In this document: one piece after another, positions 1-12,038 of the stretch
Layout of the letters: the number at the start of each line of letters is the position of its first letter
Numbering within the stretch: position 1 is the stretch's first letter
NCBI GenBank assembly: GCA_963931925.1
Contig: OZ007570.1
Location: forward strand, 41,313,687-41,377,686
DNA: 64,000 bases
Source of the DNA: Onchidella celtica
Taxonomy: Eukaryota; Mollusca; Gastropoda; Systellommatophora; Onchidiidae
Direction of reading: 5' to 3'
Notes under the pieces: generated by a model
Told to the model about the DNA's origin: nothing
Databases searched by the model: none
Seen by the model: the letters and a program-made list of their open reading frames with translations, nothing else
Made by a program: the position numbers and the translations under genes

Positions 1-87
1 ATAGTTCTTTTTAGTACTTCAGTTTGACATTTTGACATTTATTGGAATGAAGAAACTTAAATGATCTTGTTTAATTTCTAATGGCAG

Positions 88-246
88 ACAAAGTGGTGGG
101 CAGTGCTCTTGATGGGCATTGGTGTTGTTGTGTTGATGGGGGTGTTTGTCAAGATATTTGAATACAATACACCGAGCAAAAACCCAAGAAGGGCGGCCCA
201 GGCACAAGGCAGATCTCAAGGAGTTTCTAGAGCAAACAATGATAAG
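88..246 (+). CDS. ADAM10: ADAM10 (Kuzbanian) transmembrane exon, partial gene
   Basis: ADAM10 is a membrane metalloprotease (alpha-secretase, Notch S2 sheddase) of the plasma membrane. This internal exon encodes 53 codons, phase 0 at both ends. It begins after a pyrimidine-rich acceptor ending GGCAG and stops at AAG|GTAAGT. The translation starts TKWWAVLLMG, continues as a hydrophobic helix of about 20 residues, then reaches an FEYNTPSKNP juxtamembrane motif and a basic stretch (PRRAAQAQGR). The WWAVLLMG helix start and the TPSxNP motif after the helix are characteristic of ADAM10 as I recall the family; other ADAMs differ. The prodomain, protease, disintegrin and cysteine-rich exons must lie left of the window. 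The tail continues at 12064 and possibly also at 2582. I am confident of the family; orthology is inferred from this exon alone. Confidence 0.85.
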
Positions 247-2581
247 GTAAGTCATTAGTCATTTAAGTCCCAATTTTCAACTCAGTAGGAAATATACTTC
301 TTTTTGTTTTCCTCTTCACTTTGCCATTTCATGGCCTTCGTAGACAATTTCTCTGTCTTCAGTTTAATTTTAATGGCATGGCATGGACATTTAGACTGTA
401 TAATATGAATGTTCTTGTCGTCCCTATCTGTTGTTTTCTCACCCATCATCATCAACTCCTGTCTGTTAGTGTTATTAATGATTCTGTGAGATTGCTCTGT
501 CTGGATTTCTTGCTTAAACCAAATAAGCATTAGTATGCACAGTTTTGTATCCGGCTTAGTGGAAAGCTGAATATAAGGGAGTGGTCAAGCCCTCAAGGAA
601 TTTTGAAATGAATGTTTTTTACATGTATTTATTTTTTATTTTATTTTGGCCAGTTTAAGTGACATTCACCACTTGGCTGTTTTACAACAAATCTTTTAAT
701 TCAAAATAACTTATTATCAGGGAATTATGATTGTTTGCATTGCCACAATATGTATTGAAATTCCTCTAAAAACAATATATATAAGGATATTGCATAAATC
801 ATTAATTTAAATTTATGTGTCATTAATCCTTCATGAATGGTACATTTAATTGCACTGCAATTCATATCCAATCCAAAGCTCTAATTGTATAAACCATTGT
901 CTTTAACTTTGAGGTGCAAGTGCTCATCTTGGTGATAATTAGTGTAAACATTCTTCCTCAAGTTATAAGCTATTTTTGAGCCTAGTCACTATCAAATAAA
1001 ACATGCATAAACTTGGGGTTGACAAAATATTTAAAAAATAAAAAACAACACAGAATCTGGGGTCTAAAGAAAGCACATTGCTCCTACCTGCAGGAAGCGC
1101 AATATTGCAGTCAAAGGCCCTTCTCAGGCCAGATCTGGCCCATTGGCCTTGGGTTGCCAACCTCTAGTATTGACAACGGATGACTGGATTTTCCAAAGAC
1201 CAGACTTCAAGGATGGAACTCTCCTTTCACTTCTTGGCAGCCAAGTGGTTATACCTGACCTGGTTTCTGTCTCAGATCCGTTCATTCTTTTCCACTTTCC
1301 ACATTCCTGCTGCTGGTTTTCGATACTGCCAGACTGGAGCAGTCTTTCCATATGATGTGCCACCATGTTGACAGTGAGGTGCACAGTGGAGGAGACTGGT
1401 AACCTGGTAATTGCAGTGGACCACTTCATGACCCCCCACCTCCACCCCACGTCATTTCAGAATTTCTTTAAGAAGTGTGGATGGTATGGCCCGTACCAGT
1501 GCAGCCCAAATTCCTCAGTGAATCTTAGGTTCATCTTTCCAAATCTTCTCTTCCTAAGAATATTCCCCAGGGCTAGCACTGGCACAGCCCTGGATAGAGC
1601 AAAGCAATCTCATATATTGAACTTGCTGGCAGGTGGAAAGCCGTAGGGTTAAATCAGCACTGTATAAAATACATGTCTTATATGGGTAGACAATATCCAC
1701 CCACTCTTCAGTATCTCTTGGCTCTGTTGGCTAGACCAGACCCCATGACTGGACAGTGCAGGTACTTCAAGCATTGCGGGCCAAAGAAAATTCGAGCCCA
1801 GTGTTTTCAAATGGTGTTGGATTGGTCACTATTTCTATTGTTCAGCACTGATGAAATTAGCAAGCTTGCAGTGTACCTACCATACAGAAGACACTGAGAG
1901 TATTCTGTTCTGGAGATTTATTGACTGAATATCAGCTGTACTGCTGGGAAGGGATCCTGAGACTTGACTTGAGAGTGGAGGATAATTAAGTATTTCTGCT
2001 AACTCTGTGCTCCCCGCCTCTTGTGTTTTAAAAAAAAAAAAAGTTTCAAAAGGTTTACAAAGCCTAATCTCTCTAACATGGTATTTTCTACAAGTTTTTA
2101 ACCGAAATCAAAGACCACCGTTAATTCAGCAGTTAATCTTATACATGTGTGAGTAAGAGCATAATGACAGTATCTAGCTTCATGTAAATACAGTAAATAC
2201 TGGTGTGATACAGTTTGCCAGGACAGAAAATAGAAAAAGTTCTGAACTGCTTGTCCGAGGAAGCAGTTCTGTTTTTGCTAAAACCATTAAAAGATTATTT
2301 TTTTCTGATTGTATGTCACTTGTTTTATTTTCATGACAAACAATAGACACATATGATGTAATAAGAATAGGAGAGAGATTTCTTTAAAAAGTGGATGTGG
2401 TTTATTTTTGTCAGCCAATTATGGTGAATTTTTGAGAATCAAGCATGTCATGATAGGCAAAGAAAATACACATGCAGACTCAAACTTTTATTAGCAGTTG
2501 TGTTAATACCTAAGGTCTTATGCACTGGGACCTTGCAGCGGTTAATGGACACTTAGATTTAACTTTATTCATGTATCACAG
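247..2581 (+). other. ADAM10 intron, first part; no recognised element
   Basis: The stretch is AT-rich and non-coding. Short ORFs at 282-530 and 1124-1897 overlap on both strands and have no recognisable domain. The segment 1060-1900 is more GC-rich than its surroundings and might be an old repeat, but I find no terminal repeats or second copy in the window. Confidence 0.5.
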
Positions 2582-2671
2582 GTTGTGCGGACCAGCATTG
2601 CATCTGGCTCCTTACCTCTTTCAAAAATGAATGGCAAAATGCACAGTTCAGTGGTTAATCCAGCTGTCTGA
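2582..2671 (+). CDS. ADAM10: Candidate alternative terminal exon of ADAM10
   Basis: A good acceptor (pyrimidine-rich tract ending in ATCACAG) is followed by a phase-0 frame of 29 codons plus TGA, reading VVRTSIASGSL and later SSVVNPAV. Phase 0 is what the donor at 246 requires, so splicing 246 to 2582 would give a short serine-rich tail instead of the longer tail at 12064. A 29-codon open frame can occur by chance, and no canonical AATAAA follows closely. It may therefore be a cryptic site. Reads crossing 246/2582 would settle it. Confidence 0.33.
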   Translation, partial: VVRTSIASGSLPLSKMNGKMHSSVVNPAV

Positions 2672-3104
2672 TGGTGAAGTAAAAACAATAATATAAATTC
2701 ATATTGTCCAGCTTGTTTTATTGTCCTCTTGATCTCAGACTTTTAATTCATTGACATTAATTTTTGCTGGCCTGATGCTAATTTAGTATGAGTAGGCTCA
2801 TTGTAGCTTTTGTCATCATTGCTGTTGTATTTTCTTGTGGTATCTTAGCTTTACAAGTACCATTCAGATTCTTTTGTGCAATGTAATCCTCCTCTTCCTC
2901 CCCTCTCCTTGGTTTTTGAATAATAAGTATCACTTCCTTTGAATAACAGTTACAAAAACTTTGGATGAAAGAGACTGAAATAAATTTCGAGCATAAACCA
3001 CAGAAAGTCAGCAGAGATTGGTGGGGCGGAGGGGGAAAAGAGATTTGCACAGGAAATGAAAAAAACATCACTGAACACTGGCGGCAAAGACCTTTAAGTA
3101 ACTA

Positions 3105-3410
3105 ATGTTTGTACTGGATTGTTTAAATTTGCTGGGTATCCTTTATGATTAAGGAGATTATATAATACATGTTTAATATTATACATTCTGCATTTATTAC
3201 AACTGTTGCAACTGCCAACTCTCACACAAACAGTATAGGCTCTAATAGTAATAGTATAGACAATGCAAATTTGGTCTAGACATTAAATTGGTTAGTTTTT
3301 CAAATTTGCAGGGTATTCTTTTTGATATTATTTATATAATGGAGATAAATATTATGCAAACTGTATTCATTGTAACTAACTGTTGTAACTATCAGCTCTT
3401 ATGCAAACAG
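3105..3410 (+). repeat. Diverged local tandem duplication
   Basis: Two diverged direct copies lie side by side, about 3110-3290 and 3291-3410. Both run through a TTTGCWGGGTAT word, an ACTGTTGYAACT word and AAACAGTATAGG. The second copy resumes at about 4673 (through AGTCTAGACATT) because a transposon interrupts it at AAACAGTATAGG. The first copy therefore serves as the unoccupied version of the insertion site. Confidence 0.6.
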
Positions 3411-3594
3411 TATAGGTAGAATGCGAATATCTGCCATCTTTGAGGTAAGGACATGCCAGGGACTGAATGGGATTGTTAGAAGGCGCTGATGGCCATCACG
3501 GGGTGGGTCGCGACTCATTATTTGAGTCATCGTGTTTGAAACGGAGCAGCGTGTAGGCCTTTGTCTATGAGAAAGTTTATCTGTCTATCTGTCT

Positions 3595-3596
3595 GT

Positions 3597-3656
<60 letters not shown>
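3595..3656 (+). repeat. (TCTA)n microsatellite
   Basis: About 15 uninterrupted TCTA units, followed by a pyrimidine-rich TCTC/TCTA mixture up to the next array. It lies inside the THAP-relic transposon. Confidence 0.95.
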
Positions 3657-3657
<1 letters not shown>

Positions 3658-3784
3658 TTTATCTCTTTCTTACTTCTCTCTCTCTCTATCTCTCTTTCTC
3701 TCTATATCTCTCTCCTTATCTGTCTCTATCTCTCTATCTGTTTCTATCACTGTCTGTCTCTCTAAGGTTTATCTGTCTGTCTGT

Positions 3785-3785
<1 letters not shown>

Positions 3786-3833
<48 letters not shown>

Positions 3834-3845
3834 ATATCTATCTAT
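3786..3845 (+). repeat. (TCTA)n microsatellite, second array
   Basis: About 15 TCTA units with one TATA variant near the end. The stretch just upstream (TTTATCTGTCTGTCTGTTC) repeats the one before the first array, so the unit 3570-3656 appears duplicated. Confidence 0.95.
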
Positions 3846-4672
3846 TCTCATCATCCGTTGTCTTCCCTCTAGGTTTATCCCACCCTCTCGCACCGTGTCA
3901 TGCACATTAACACCATTGGCTTTACATTGTAGTTGTGTCGGTTGAATTATTCTGGGTTTTTTTTGTTTTTTCAATCGAGGAATTTTATTCAATTTTATGT
4001 CATTGTGTACGGAAATGGTATGTGAGTGACTATAAACAAATGAAAGTTACAAAATCAATCACAATCAAATTAAAGCTGCAAAATCAATCACAGTCATCGC
4101 TATTTTTTCCACCCATTACCTAGGCTGGGTTAGGCCATTATAGAGTGCTCAGCCCACACCGCGATGGTGAGATGGGGTTTCAATGCGGACCATTCCGGTT
4201 CGCGTCGGGAAGCAGGGAAAGAGATGGCTGGTAAAGCGATGCATGGAATCTAGTTCACTAGTGCATATCTATGGGACCGACGCATCACCATGGCGATTGT
4301 GGTATTGATTTTGATTCGTTAGCTGATTTGCACTGCGAGCACTTCAGGTGTTGCGAACCAACCGGCGGCGAGCTAAAAGTAGTTCACTACAGTAAACAGT
4401 GATGCATGTGTACATGCACATGGGAGACGTTCGGTCTTTTCTTTCACTTCCTTTCCCTTGTTTACACAGATGGTAGGGAAATCTGACCAGCTTGGATCCA
4501 TCCTTTCCACCCCTATCATAACAAATCAGCTACAATGCAACCAGCTGGCATTTTAACCGCTGAGACCTATCTCGAAGTTATACTCATCAGCTGATCCACC
4601 CACCATTTTGGGTGTCGGAAGAACAAAACAAAAACACTCTGTGACGTGCGATGTCATACGCATTCTACCTAT

Positions 4673-5694
4673 AGGTTTGTCTAGTAGTGTGGGCAATCAA
4701 AACTTAGTCTAGACATTTTCCACTTCCATCCCCCATCAACCCTCACTAAGAAAGCATGACATGATTTTATCTTTATTGTTAATCATTTAGATTAAATTTT
4801 AGGTGCATGTAATTTTGCAGTTGTCAGTGACTTCATTGGTGGCATCAAATTATGCCAGTATTGTATTCGTCCTCATTAACCCTGTGGAAATAATAGTGGC
4901 CCTGTCATGGCACCAGAAAAAGACTCGTTTATTTTCATGATCCTTAAAATCATGTTTTAACTGACCAAGAAGGAATGCTTTTACATGTGTATTGAGTACA
5001 TTAGGGTTATCTAAGTTGTCTGTTGTTGCCATGAGCATGGTATGTGTACAGCTGCTTTTCTGTGAACATTCTTGCTACCATCCTCATTCATTTGAACTAG
5101 TGCTGTGCCTTGGTCAGTGAGACTGGGTACTCTCACTACTGACAGGTGGCACTTCCAAAAGTTGAATTAGTCAAATTGGCAATACTAACGTTTAATTTTG
5201 TTTCATTTCTAAAATATTTTCCATGCAAAATTTACCCAAGATCTTGATTCCACCAAAACAACATTCGACAGTCCTAAGACATGGTGTTATATAAACTCTA
5301 TCAACAGGAAGCCTAGCTGAGTGGACAAATATTTCGAATTTATAACCAAATAACGTACTGTGTAGTAATCTTTCATCAATCAATTTTTCTCTTTTTAGTC
5401 CAGCAAGATCTGTTGGGATAGCCTTCTGTAGTCAAAATCCATAGCCTGAGCATTTCCAATTAAAGAAGTGCAGGGCCTGGAACTAATCAGTGTTCCAAAT
5501 CCAACACACAGTAAAACATGGTTCCAATTAAGTTTAAATGGCATAGTGCAGAAACCAGTCTCATGCCAGTCTCTAGGCCAATCATTCTCATGGTACCAAG
5601 CCACATTCCTCCCCTTGCAATGCCAGTTTCTTCAATTCTTTCCCCCGTTTTGAATTGTCAGTTTTTTTCACCATTATTCTTGTACAGTGTGTCA
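4673..5694 (+). other. ADAM10 intron; no recognised element
   Basis: Non-coding and AT-rich. It starts with the rest of the interrupted local duplication (to about 4720). Nothing else is supported. Confidence 0.5.
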
Positions 5695-5699
5695 CAAAT

Positions 5700-6888
5700 C
5701 CCAGACTGGGAGATGTAATAGTTTATGACAGGACAACAATCACGAACAAACGAGTTTAACACTTAACAAAACAACCCATCAGACTCACACATTTATTAAA
5801 CATAATTATACAAATAATAGCGCAATTACATACATTATATTATTGCAATAGACTGCCGTACAACGGCCTTATTCTCACACACACTCTCCCTCGGATCCAC
5901 AATCCGGTAGTTACTCCTAAAGGCACTTCGGCCTCAGCCTCTCCCCTCAGGGTCTTAATAGCACATTAATAATTCACTGGCACCGCAGTCTCTCAATATC
6001 ACCTTCCTATTGTCATACACCTTAGCATTCCCCTAGCACCTCAGCAGGGCAATAACACATTATCATTTCAATAGACATTATCATTTCAATAGTACATTCT
6101 CATTTCAATAGTACATTCGCCCTCAACATGGCAATAGTGCATTATCACATTCACGCTCATATCTACGTCCCTGTCCGTGGCCTGACTGCCACGACTGTAT
6201 GTGCCTCTACTGTCCTGCACTGACAGCCTCACTTCTGGCCTATGTGTGGCCTCCGGCCCTATGCTGGCCTATCCCCTGTGCTCATCGAGGTGGCTCTGCG
6301 GCCCGTCCTCGACACCTACAAGAATAACATTACATTGGTATAATACCCTACCATTTCTATTCACTCCACCTCTCCTTACAACCCATGAAGCGTACACACA
6401 CTAGTTCACCTTTCACTCACCACACATCTTACGGTAACACACTTCCATCGGAGTACACACTACTCACTCGCGCTACAAATCCATGAACTCACTTTCATCT
6501 ATCGCTCATGGCGCACATTGCTATATCCAATATCAAGGACTTCCACATTCCTCACATATACTTATTTACATCATGGTAATAGACGAATATAATATAATAC
6601 ATCAATCATAATAATCAATCAACGTTCTACATACCAGTCATCACTGGAAAGACTCTCTCACTAGTCTTCTCGACTGCTCCCCTTATGTCCGCCCGATGGG
6701 CTCTTATTCACAGGTCTGTTCCGTAGGACCTTCTAACTTGCAGTGATAGTAATACAGCGCTTTCGCCTCATTCAGACCCTCCCACTACTCACAACAGCAC
6801 GCTTAACTTACTTGTCTACTGTGAGCCCTTCTTACTCTACACCCGCTCTGTAGCAATCCCCTTAATTGCACTCACTCCACTCGTGACA
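5700..6888 (-). mobile_element. Solo LTR, family D, copy 1 (reverse orientation)
   Basis: In element orientation this 1189-bp unit begins TGTCACGAGTGG and ends GGGATTTGTGACA, so it has the TG...CA ends of an LTR. It is flanked by the 5-bp duplication CAGTG (5695-5699 and 6889-6893). An AATAAA lies about 100 bp before the 3' end, as expected of an R/U5 border. Homologous units are at 45347-46525 and 57482-61906, each with its own 5-bp duplication. No gag or pol sequence accompanies any copy, so these are solo LTRs left by LTR-LTR recombination. The superfamily (Gypsy or BEL) is not determined. ORFs inside are not coding. Confidence 0.85.
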
Positions 6889-7195
6889 CAGTGGTAATTA
6901 TTGAAACAATTTATAAATTAGATAAAACTATTTTTATTATTTGTTATCAAATGAAAAAAGAAATCCTTATTTTATTGGCTCATAAACCTTATAATATATA
7001 TAGTTGGCCATCAAATGGCCTATTATAAACTATCCAGCTTTCAAATGTCACCAGAACATCATGGGCACACTTTTCAATTCTCAAAAAATCTCAATAACTG
7101 AACTGTCCCAATTGGGATTCCATCAGAAGCAACCTTTTTTTTTATGAATGAGACTGCCCTTAAAGTATTTAAGTTAAAGTTGGGTACATGTACAT

Positions 7196-8524
7196 ACTAC
7201 TACTACTATTTCCTGTTGCACCCACTGGTGCTTAGGGCAGCAACAAAGGATCTCCAGCCCTGTCTGTCCTGGGCCATCTTTGCGAGAGTTCCCCATGAGT
7301 GATTGAAGGATTTCATCTCTGCCTCGATTGTTCTCCGCCAGGTTGCCTTGGGTCTGCCTCGCTTGCGCCGTCCCTCCGGTGTCCACTGAAGTGCTGTTTT
7401 GGTTATAGAATTTGCTTCCTTTCGCAGCACGTGTCCAAGCCATCTCCATCGTCTCTTCGTGATGATGTTGGCTATTTCTTCTTGCTTGCATCGCCTTAGT
7501 AGTTCCTGATTAGAAATCTTGTTTGGCCAAAAGATGCGGAGAATCCTACGAAGACATGTGGTGTGGAAGGAAGACAACTTGGCGAGATCACCTTCTGTCA
7601 TTCGCCAACACTCTGATCCATACAGGAGTGTGGATAGGACACAGCTTTGGTACAGTCTGATCTTGGTGTTGATGCCGTATTGTGTCGATTTCCAGATGTT
7701 GCTCATACTTTGAAAGACAGCCCTTGCATTTCCCAGCCTACTTTGGATGTCCTCCTTTGTGCCACCCTCTGGTCTGATAATGCTACCAAGGTATTTAAAT
7801 TTGTCCGTCGTGGTGAGGTTCTTGTCATCTACTTGCACTGGTGCTGGAGTGTCTACATTTAGGGTCATAATCTCTGTCTTCTTCTGGCTAATCCGAAGGC
7901 CTACTTTGCATCCAAAATTATGTAGTCTCTGCGTCTTATCTTGCATATGTTGGTGACTATGTGACAATAGCGCAAGGTCATCCGCAAAGTCCAAATCCTC
8001 TAGGTTGTCGAAGAGTGTCCATCTGATGCCTCTTGGTGCATCCTCTGTAGTTTTCCGCATAATCCAGTCGATTACGAGGTTAAACAAAATTGTTGACATC
8101 ACACATCCTTGCCGTACACCAGTTTTCACTTCAAAGGATGCATCACTGTTTCCGACACTGCAACTGAAGTTCTTGTAAAAGCTTTTGATGAGTTCAACAA
8201 GCTTGCTGGGAATCCCATAGTGTCGAAGAATGCGCCATATACTCTCTCTGTGGATGCTGTCGAAGGCCTTTTCGAAGTCAACGAAGTTCACATAGAGCTG
8301 CCTTTGCCATTCTGAACACTGTTCTATGATGTTTCGGAGTGTGAAGATCTGGTCAATGCATCCTTTCCCCTTTCGGAATCCGGCCTGTTCCTTTCTCAGT
8401 GTCTTGTCCACAGCATCTGACATACGTTGCACAATGATCTTGGCAAGGATTTTGCTGGGTATAGAAAGGAGAGTGATACCACGCCAGTTGTTGCAATCGC
8501 TGAGTGCTCCTTTCTTGGGTATTT
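7196..8524 (-). mobile_element. 5'-truncated non-LTR retrotransposon, family C
   Basis: Flanked by the 11-bp target duplication TACATGTACAT (7185-7195 and 8525-8535). It ends 3' in a short (AGT)n tail at 7196-7210, immediately after the ORF stop, so there is almost no 3' UTR. The 5' end is cut inside the reverse transcriptase, a typical incomplete target-primed insertion. A minimal 3' UTR with a simple-repeat tail resembles RTE-type LINEs. It is diverged from families A and B in this window. Confidence 0.9.
7206..8522 (-). pseudogene. LINE family C reverse transcriptase, truncated but open
   Basis: The frame is open from the truncated 5' end to the stop. Motifs in order: a PKKG..NWRGITLLS finger motif, EQAGFRKG, the palm motif FVDFEKAFDSI, GVRQGCVMS, catalytic FADDLALLSH, and KYLGSIIRPEGG. 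It then has the typical C-terminal block with RRWRWLGHVLRKE and GRRKRGRPKATWRR. The endonuclease domain is missing, so it cannot move by itself. Length is about 438 codons against roughly 1000 for family A. That the frame is still open suggests a fairly recent insertion. No promoter or start codon of its own is expected. Confidence 0.9.
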
Positions 8525-8535
8525 TACATGTACAT

Positions 8536-10056
8536 GTATAATAGTTAATTCATTTGATATTATACCACTGTGTATCGAGAACACTTTCCTAATCTGGGGT
8601 TCCTCCAGTGACTGAAATCCCTCCCCAATTCCTCCCCTGGCTAAAATTCTTTGCCAGAGTTTTCCCCTGGAAGCAGTGTGCCTCCCACTTCCAAATCACT
8701 GTTTTGGGCCTAAATTAATAAGTATTGCAATTCAATTTAAATTCACTTTTTGTCTTTGTACAAAATTTCCTTCCTGTACTCTTGTAAAAATTTCCTTGTA
8801 CTCTTGTAAAAATGTATGACTGCTTTGAAACTAAAAATAAGCAGGAAAAAAATGCATTACATAAATTTATAATCAAGCAAAATAATTAAAACCTCATTTA
8901 AAACCAGACCCATCCTTTTTTTATTTTTTTGAGGGAGCATTATGTGCCTTTGACTTGGTAGTACTAGTAAGCACTGTCTCGTGGAATAATTATGACATGT
9001 CAGTATCACAAGCAAGTACCAGTGCTCACAACAGTAGATATTTAAAACTGGACCAAGGCAGTCTTAACTTGAACCATTATTTTTATAACAGCATTTGTTT
9101 TATATTTTATTTTAAATTATGAAAATACACTGTAGCAAATTATTTTGAATTGACATAATTGAACATACACTGTACATACATATATTTATATTATATGCCT
9201 CAGTGTTTCCTCCCTCTGCACACAAGAATGCAATGTAGCCTGTGTATTCCTATGTGGTCTGCTTTCTTTTAATGTAAAACATGTTTATACTTGTTGGAGA
9301 AATATTGTAGTGTGCCAAGGGTATTAAACAATTGGATTAGACTAGAGTCATTAGTTTGAAATTCAAACCCCTGTGTTCCTTTGTCACTCAATGGAGTCAA
9401 TGTCAGGCTTATGCACTTGAATTCATCTGTTTACCTGTATTTTGTTTTGACTGCAGACAGTGATTGTAAGATTTATTATAATTTGAATACACTAAAATAT
9501 ATACTATACATAGTTACTTAATAAAACCTGCTACAACTTCATTGCAATTCTTAAACCAGAAATTGTATAATTCCTCTTACAGTTACAGATGTCAGCTGAA
9601 GTCTGCTGCCGGTTCTGTTTTTAGAATGTGCAATAATGTACATAGTGTTGTGTATTATATTTATAGCACTGCTTAATTGATAGATTTGAGGAACAATTAA
9701 CCATACTACAATTAATTTTTGTACATGTTGAACTCCTCAGCAGGCACTATAAATTTTTGAACACTAAGACTAACACTTTATTGTGGTTTCTTGTTTTCTT
9801 TGTTGTGTTTTTGTTTCCTTTTTTGTCATTCAACCTTTTTATTATTTGTCCTAATGGTGCAAATACATTTCACTTTATAGTTGCTTTCTCTACTACTCTT
9901 TCTGTATAATTAATTTTTCTTGTCTAGTACATCCTGATCCTGACCAAGAAAAGTAATCACTTAGATTTCTTTTTTTTTGTTATATATGTATCATCATATT
10001 TTCATCATATTAGTGCACTCTATTATCGTCAATAAGACAACGACAGTGACAGCTTT
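8536..10056 (+). other. ADAM10 intron; AT-rich, nothing recognised
   Basis: Long AT-rich non-coding stretch without ORFs above about 60 codons, without terminal repeats and without a second copy that I can see. Confidence 0.5.
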
Positions 10057-10060
10057 TTAA

Positions 10061-11192
10061 CCCTCGTCCTGCGGGCGTGCAACAAGCGAGACACACGAGG
10101 CCAATATTGTGGCCTACCTACTGCAAACCAGGTCCAATGGGAGGCCAATATATTGTATGGCAGCAGCGCTGCTCCTGTTGTTTTGTTTATTTGGTTGCCG
10201 CGACTATCGTTTTTTCAGGGTTTTTTTCCACACTTTTTTGGGTGTTTTCTATCCTGTCACCCCTACTATATCTGACAAAATGGAATCGTCCAATTATGTT
10301 TATTACGATGCAACTATTCGTAACTATTCATCATACTCATGTAATAGTACTGACGGCCGGAAGTTCGAACTGGGGAAAATCTTGGGGAAACTTTTACTTT
10401 GATGCTGGTTGTCATCTACATGTGAAATGAGAAGAAAGGGGCCATGTGCGGATTTGAGAAACCGTTCTATGTGTAAAATTAAGAATTCTGATGTAATACT
10501 AGGGCATGCTGCATAAGGGCATCTGTCTGTAGGTTTTCATCAAGGAAAACTCGGAGAAAATGACCGACTTTGTTGTTGGTCGTTGTCTTTATTTGATGTG
10601 GTAATTAGAGAGATGATGTGGTAATTAGAGAGATAATGTGTTGCTTTGATTAAAACCGCGTTTCAGTACATGTATACTACTGTGCGAACTGGAAATCAAA
10701 TCTCTTGCTAAAACTAACATCATAGTAAGGGAAGCTTTACATAGTGGAGAAGGGAAAAGGCAATGCCACGATACATATATATATGTGGTTAGTAAATTAA
10801 GCGACTGGCTTAAAAAATAATTTGTTCACCTGAGTGGCCTGACTTAGGGACAGAAAAAGCGCAGAGGTCTTGGGAAAATGATAAAACGTGTGTTAAACGG
10901 CATGTAAATTTATGCAGAAAATTCTTGATTTTGGGCTTTCCATTTAACATGGAACTTATTGCATATCATCACAAGTACTCTACCCAAATATCATAGGGGT
11001 CACTTACGATTTATCCACCACTATTGTTGTTATTGCGTCCTAAATAAAGTAAACACAAAACAGGTGTTCACCAGGACCGGATTGACCCAACCGCCGAGGT
11101 TATCGGCAACACGTGAAGGATCGGCTGACTGGCCGCTGGCTATCCCCGCACGGGGCGTTAGGTGGACGAGTTCACTCAACATGGGACGAGGG
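10061..11192 (+). mobile_element. Non-autonomous piggyBac-like element, family P1, copy 1
   Basis: TTAA at 10057-10060 and 11193-11196 flanks ends CCCTCGTCC...GGACGAGGG: the TTAA target duplication and CCC..GGG ends of piggyBac-type elements. Length 1132 bp. Copies at 17559-18640 and 29025-30767 share the whole interior, including a TTCGAACTGGG word and a GC-rich right arm containing the hairpin word GCCGAGGTTATCGGC. No transposase is encoded. A roughly 97-codon ORF (10109-10402) is partly preserved in copy 3 but broken in copy 2, so I do not call it a gene. Confidence 0.9.
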
Positions 11193-11330
11193 TTAAGATC
11201 TACATGCTCTCTGATATTATTTTATTATTTTACATGCATTTCATATGTGGCAGTATGTTGTCAAGTTTTCGTATTAAATAGTGTTCAGCTAACTGTGAAA
11301 TTTCTAAATCTAATGCTTTTGTATTATACT

Positions 11331-12038
11331 AGCTGAAGTCCCCGGCCCTGCAAGGGATAAATCGGTTTCAATATTAGTTTCAGTTCTGGGTGGTTATTAT
11401 GGACCTGCTTCATCTTGCCTGTTCCTATTTGTTTATTTTATTTTTGTTTGTTTGTTTTTAATTAAGTCTTACTGCTCTGCCTCTGTTAGTTGACACCCTG
11501 CGCATCCCGTACAACAGCATGATTTGCGCACGGGTTAGTGTGTTTGATAGTGAACACATCGCAGGAAGTGATAACGAAACCTTAAAATGGCAAACCATGA
11601 CTCGAAATAGATCTAAATGATGCCGAAACAATGAAAAATGAAACGTAGACGCCTGAACATTTCATAATTTCTAATATAGCCCATGTTAATTTCGCATTGA
11701 TAATATGCTGTTGTGCAAAGTGTGAAGCCTGAGTGTGACGCGGTTCCTGAGCCTTAGGTGACCAAAGTTTCGAGTTACCAAAATAATAACTACACTCGGC
11801 CCCGTCTGAGCTGTAAAAACGACGAATCGGAAAACCTCGAACGGCCCATTTTGTTTTCTATTTTTCTAAATTTTTAAGGTTGTTGCATCATTAAAATGAA
11901 TTGATACAAACCTTGCTCAGTCTTTGAACTTACTTTCAGTAATTTTTTCATGGCTGTATCTATGTTCACTAGTTTTTTCAGCTATAGAGTACAACCGTCC
12001 AATTTTACCCAATTATATATATATAGATAAATATATAT
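11331..12038 (-). mobile_element. Helitron-like non-autonomous element
   Basis: Read on the - strand, the 3' end has a GC-rich hairpin region (CAGGGCCGGGGA), then ACTTCAG, then CTAG followed by T. This is the Helitron signature (hairpin about 10 nt before CTRR, host T next). The last 40 bases match the 3' end of the element ending at 53177, although the interiors differ. The proposed 5' end is TC (rc of GA at 12037-12038) next to host A; it is the only plausible TC/A site nearby but is inferred. There is no target duplication, as expected. The element lies 25 bp from the ADAM10 terminal acceptor. Confidence 0.6.

Larger units (their letters stand above)
3414..4670 (-). mobile_element. DNA transposon relic with THAP fragment, copy 1
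   Basis: Perfect inverted ends of 12 bp (AGGTAGAATGCG and its complement) are flanked by AT on both sides; the surroundings are palindromic (TATAGG), so TA or TATA cannot be excluded. Internal sequence 4250-4660 matches 22310-22700 in inverted orientation. On the - strand it encodes a decayed THAP zinc-finger start (MPAGCI-like), broken here by stops. THAP domains are DNA-binding domains of several transposases (P, Kolobok, ISL2EU types). AT duplications are compatible with an ISL2EU-like element, but no DDE domain is left. Two TCTA microsatellites lie inside. Confidence 0.6.

Noticed and set aside
1124..1450. 108-codon ORF in the ADAM10 intron
   Set aside because: Overlaps ORFs in three other frames, no domain or repeat homologue.
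3561..3872. 103-codon ORF of Leu/Ser/Tyr repeats
   Set aside because: It is a translation of the TCTA/TCTC microsatellite.
4870..4885. TTAACCCTG resembling a piggyBac left end
   Set aside because: No matching inverted CAGGGTTAA downstream within several kb.
6201..6404. 67-codon ORF nearly identical to ORFs at 45831-46034 and 57964-58167
   Set aside because: Its conservation follows from the three homologous solo LTRs; no coding signal, and copy 3 carries changes throughout.
10109..10402. 97-codon ORF, similar to 29085-29387
   Set aside because: Lies in the P1 transposon; copy 2 has the frame broken (17627-17953 reads differently) and there is no domain.
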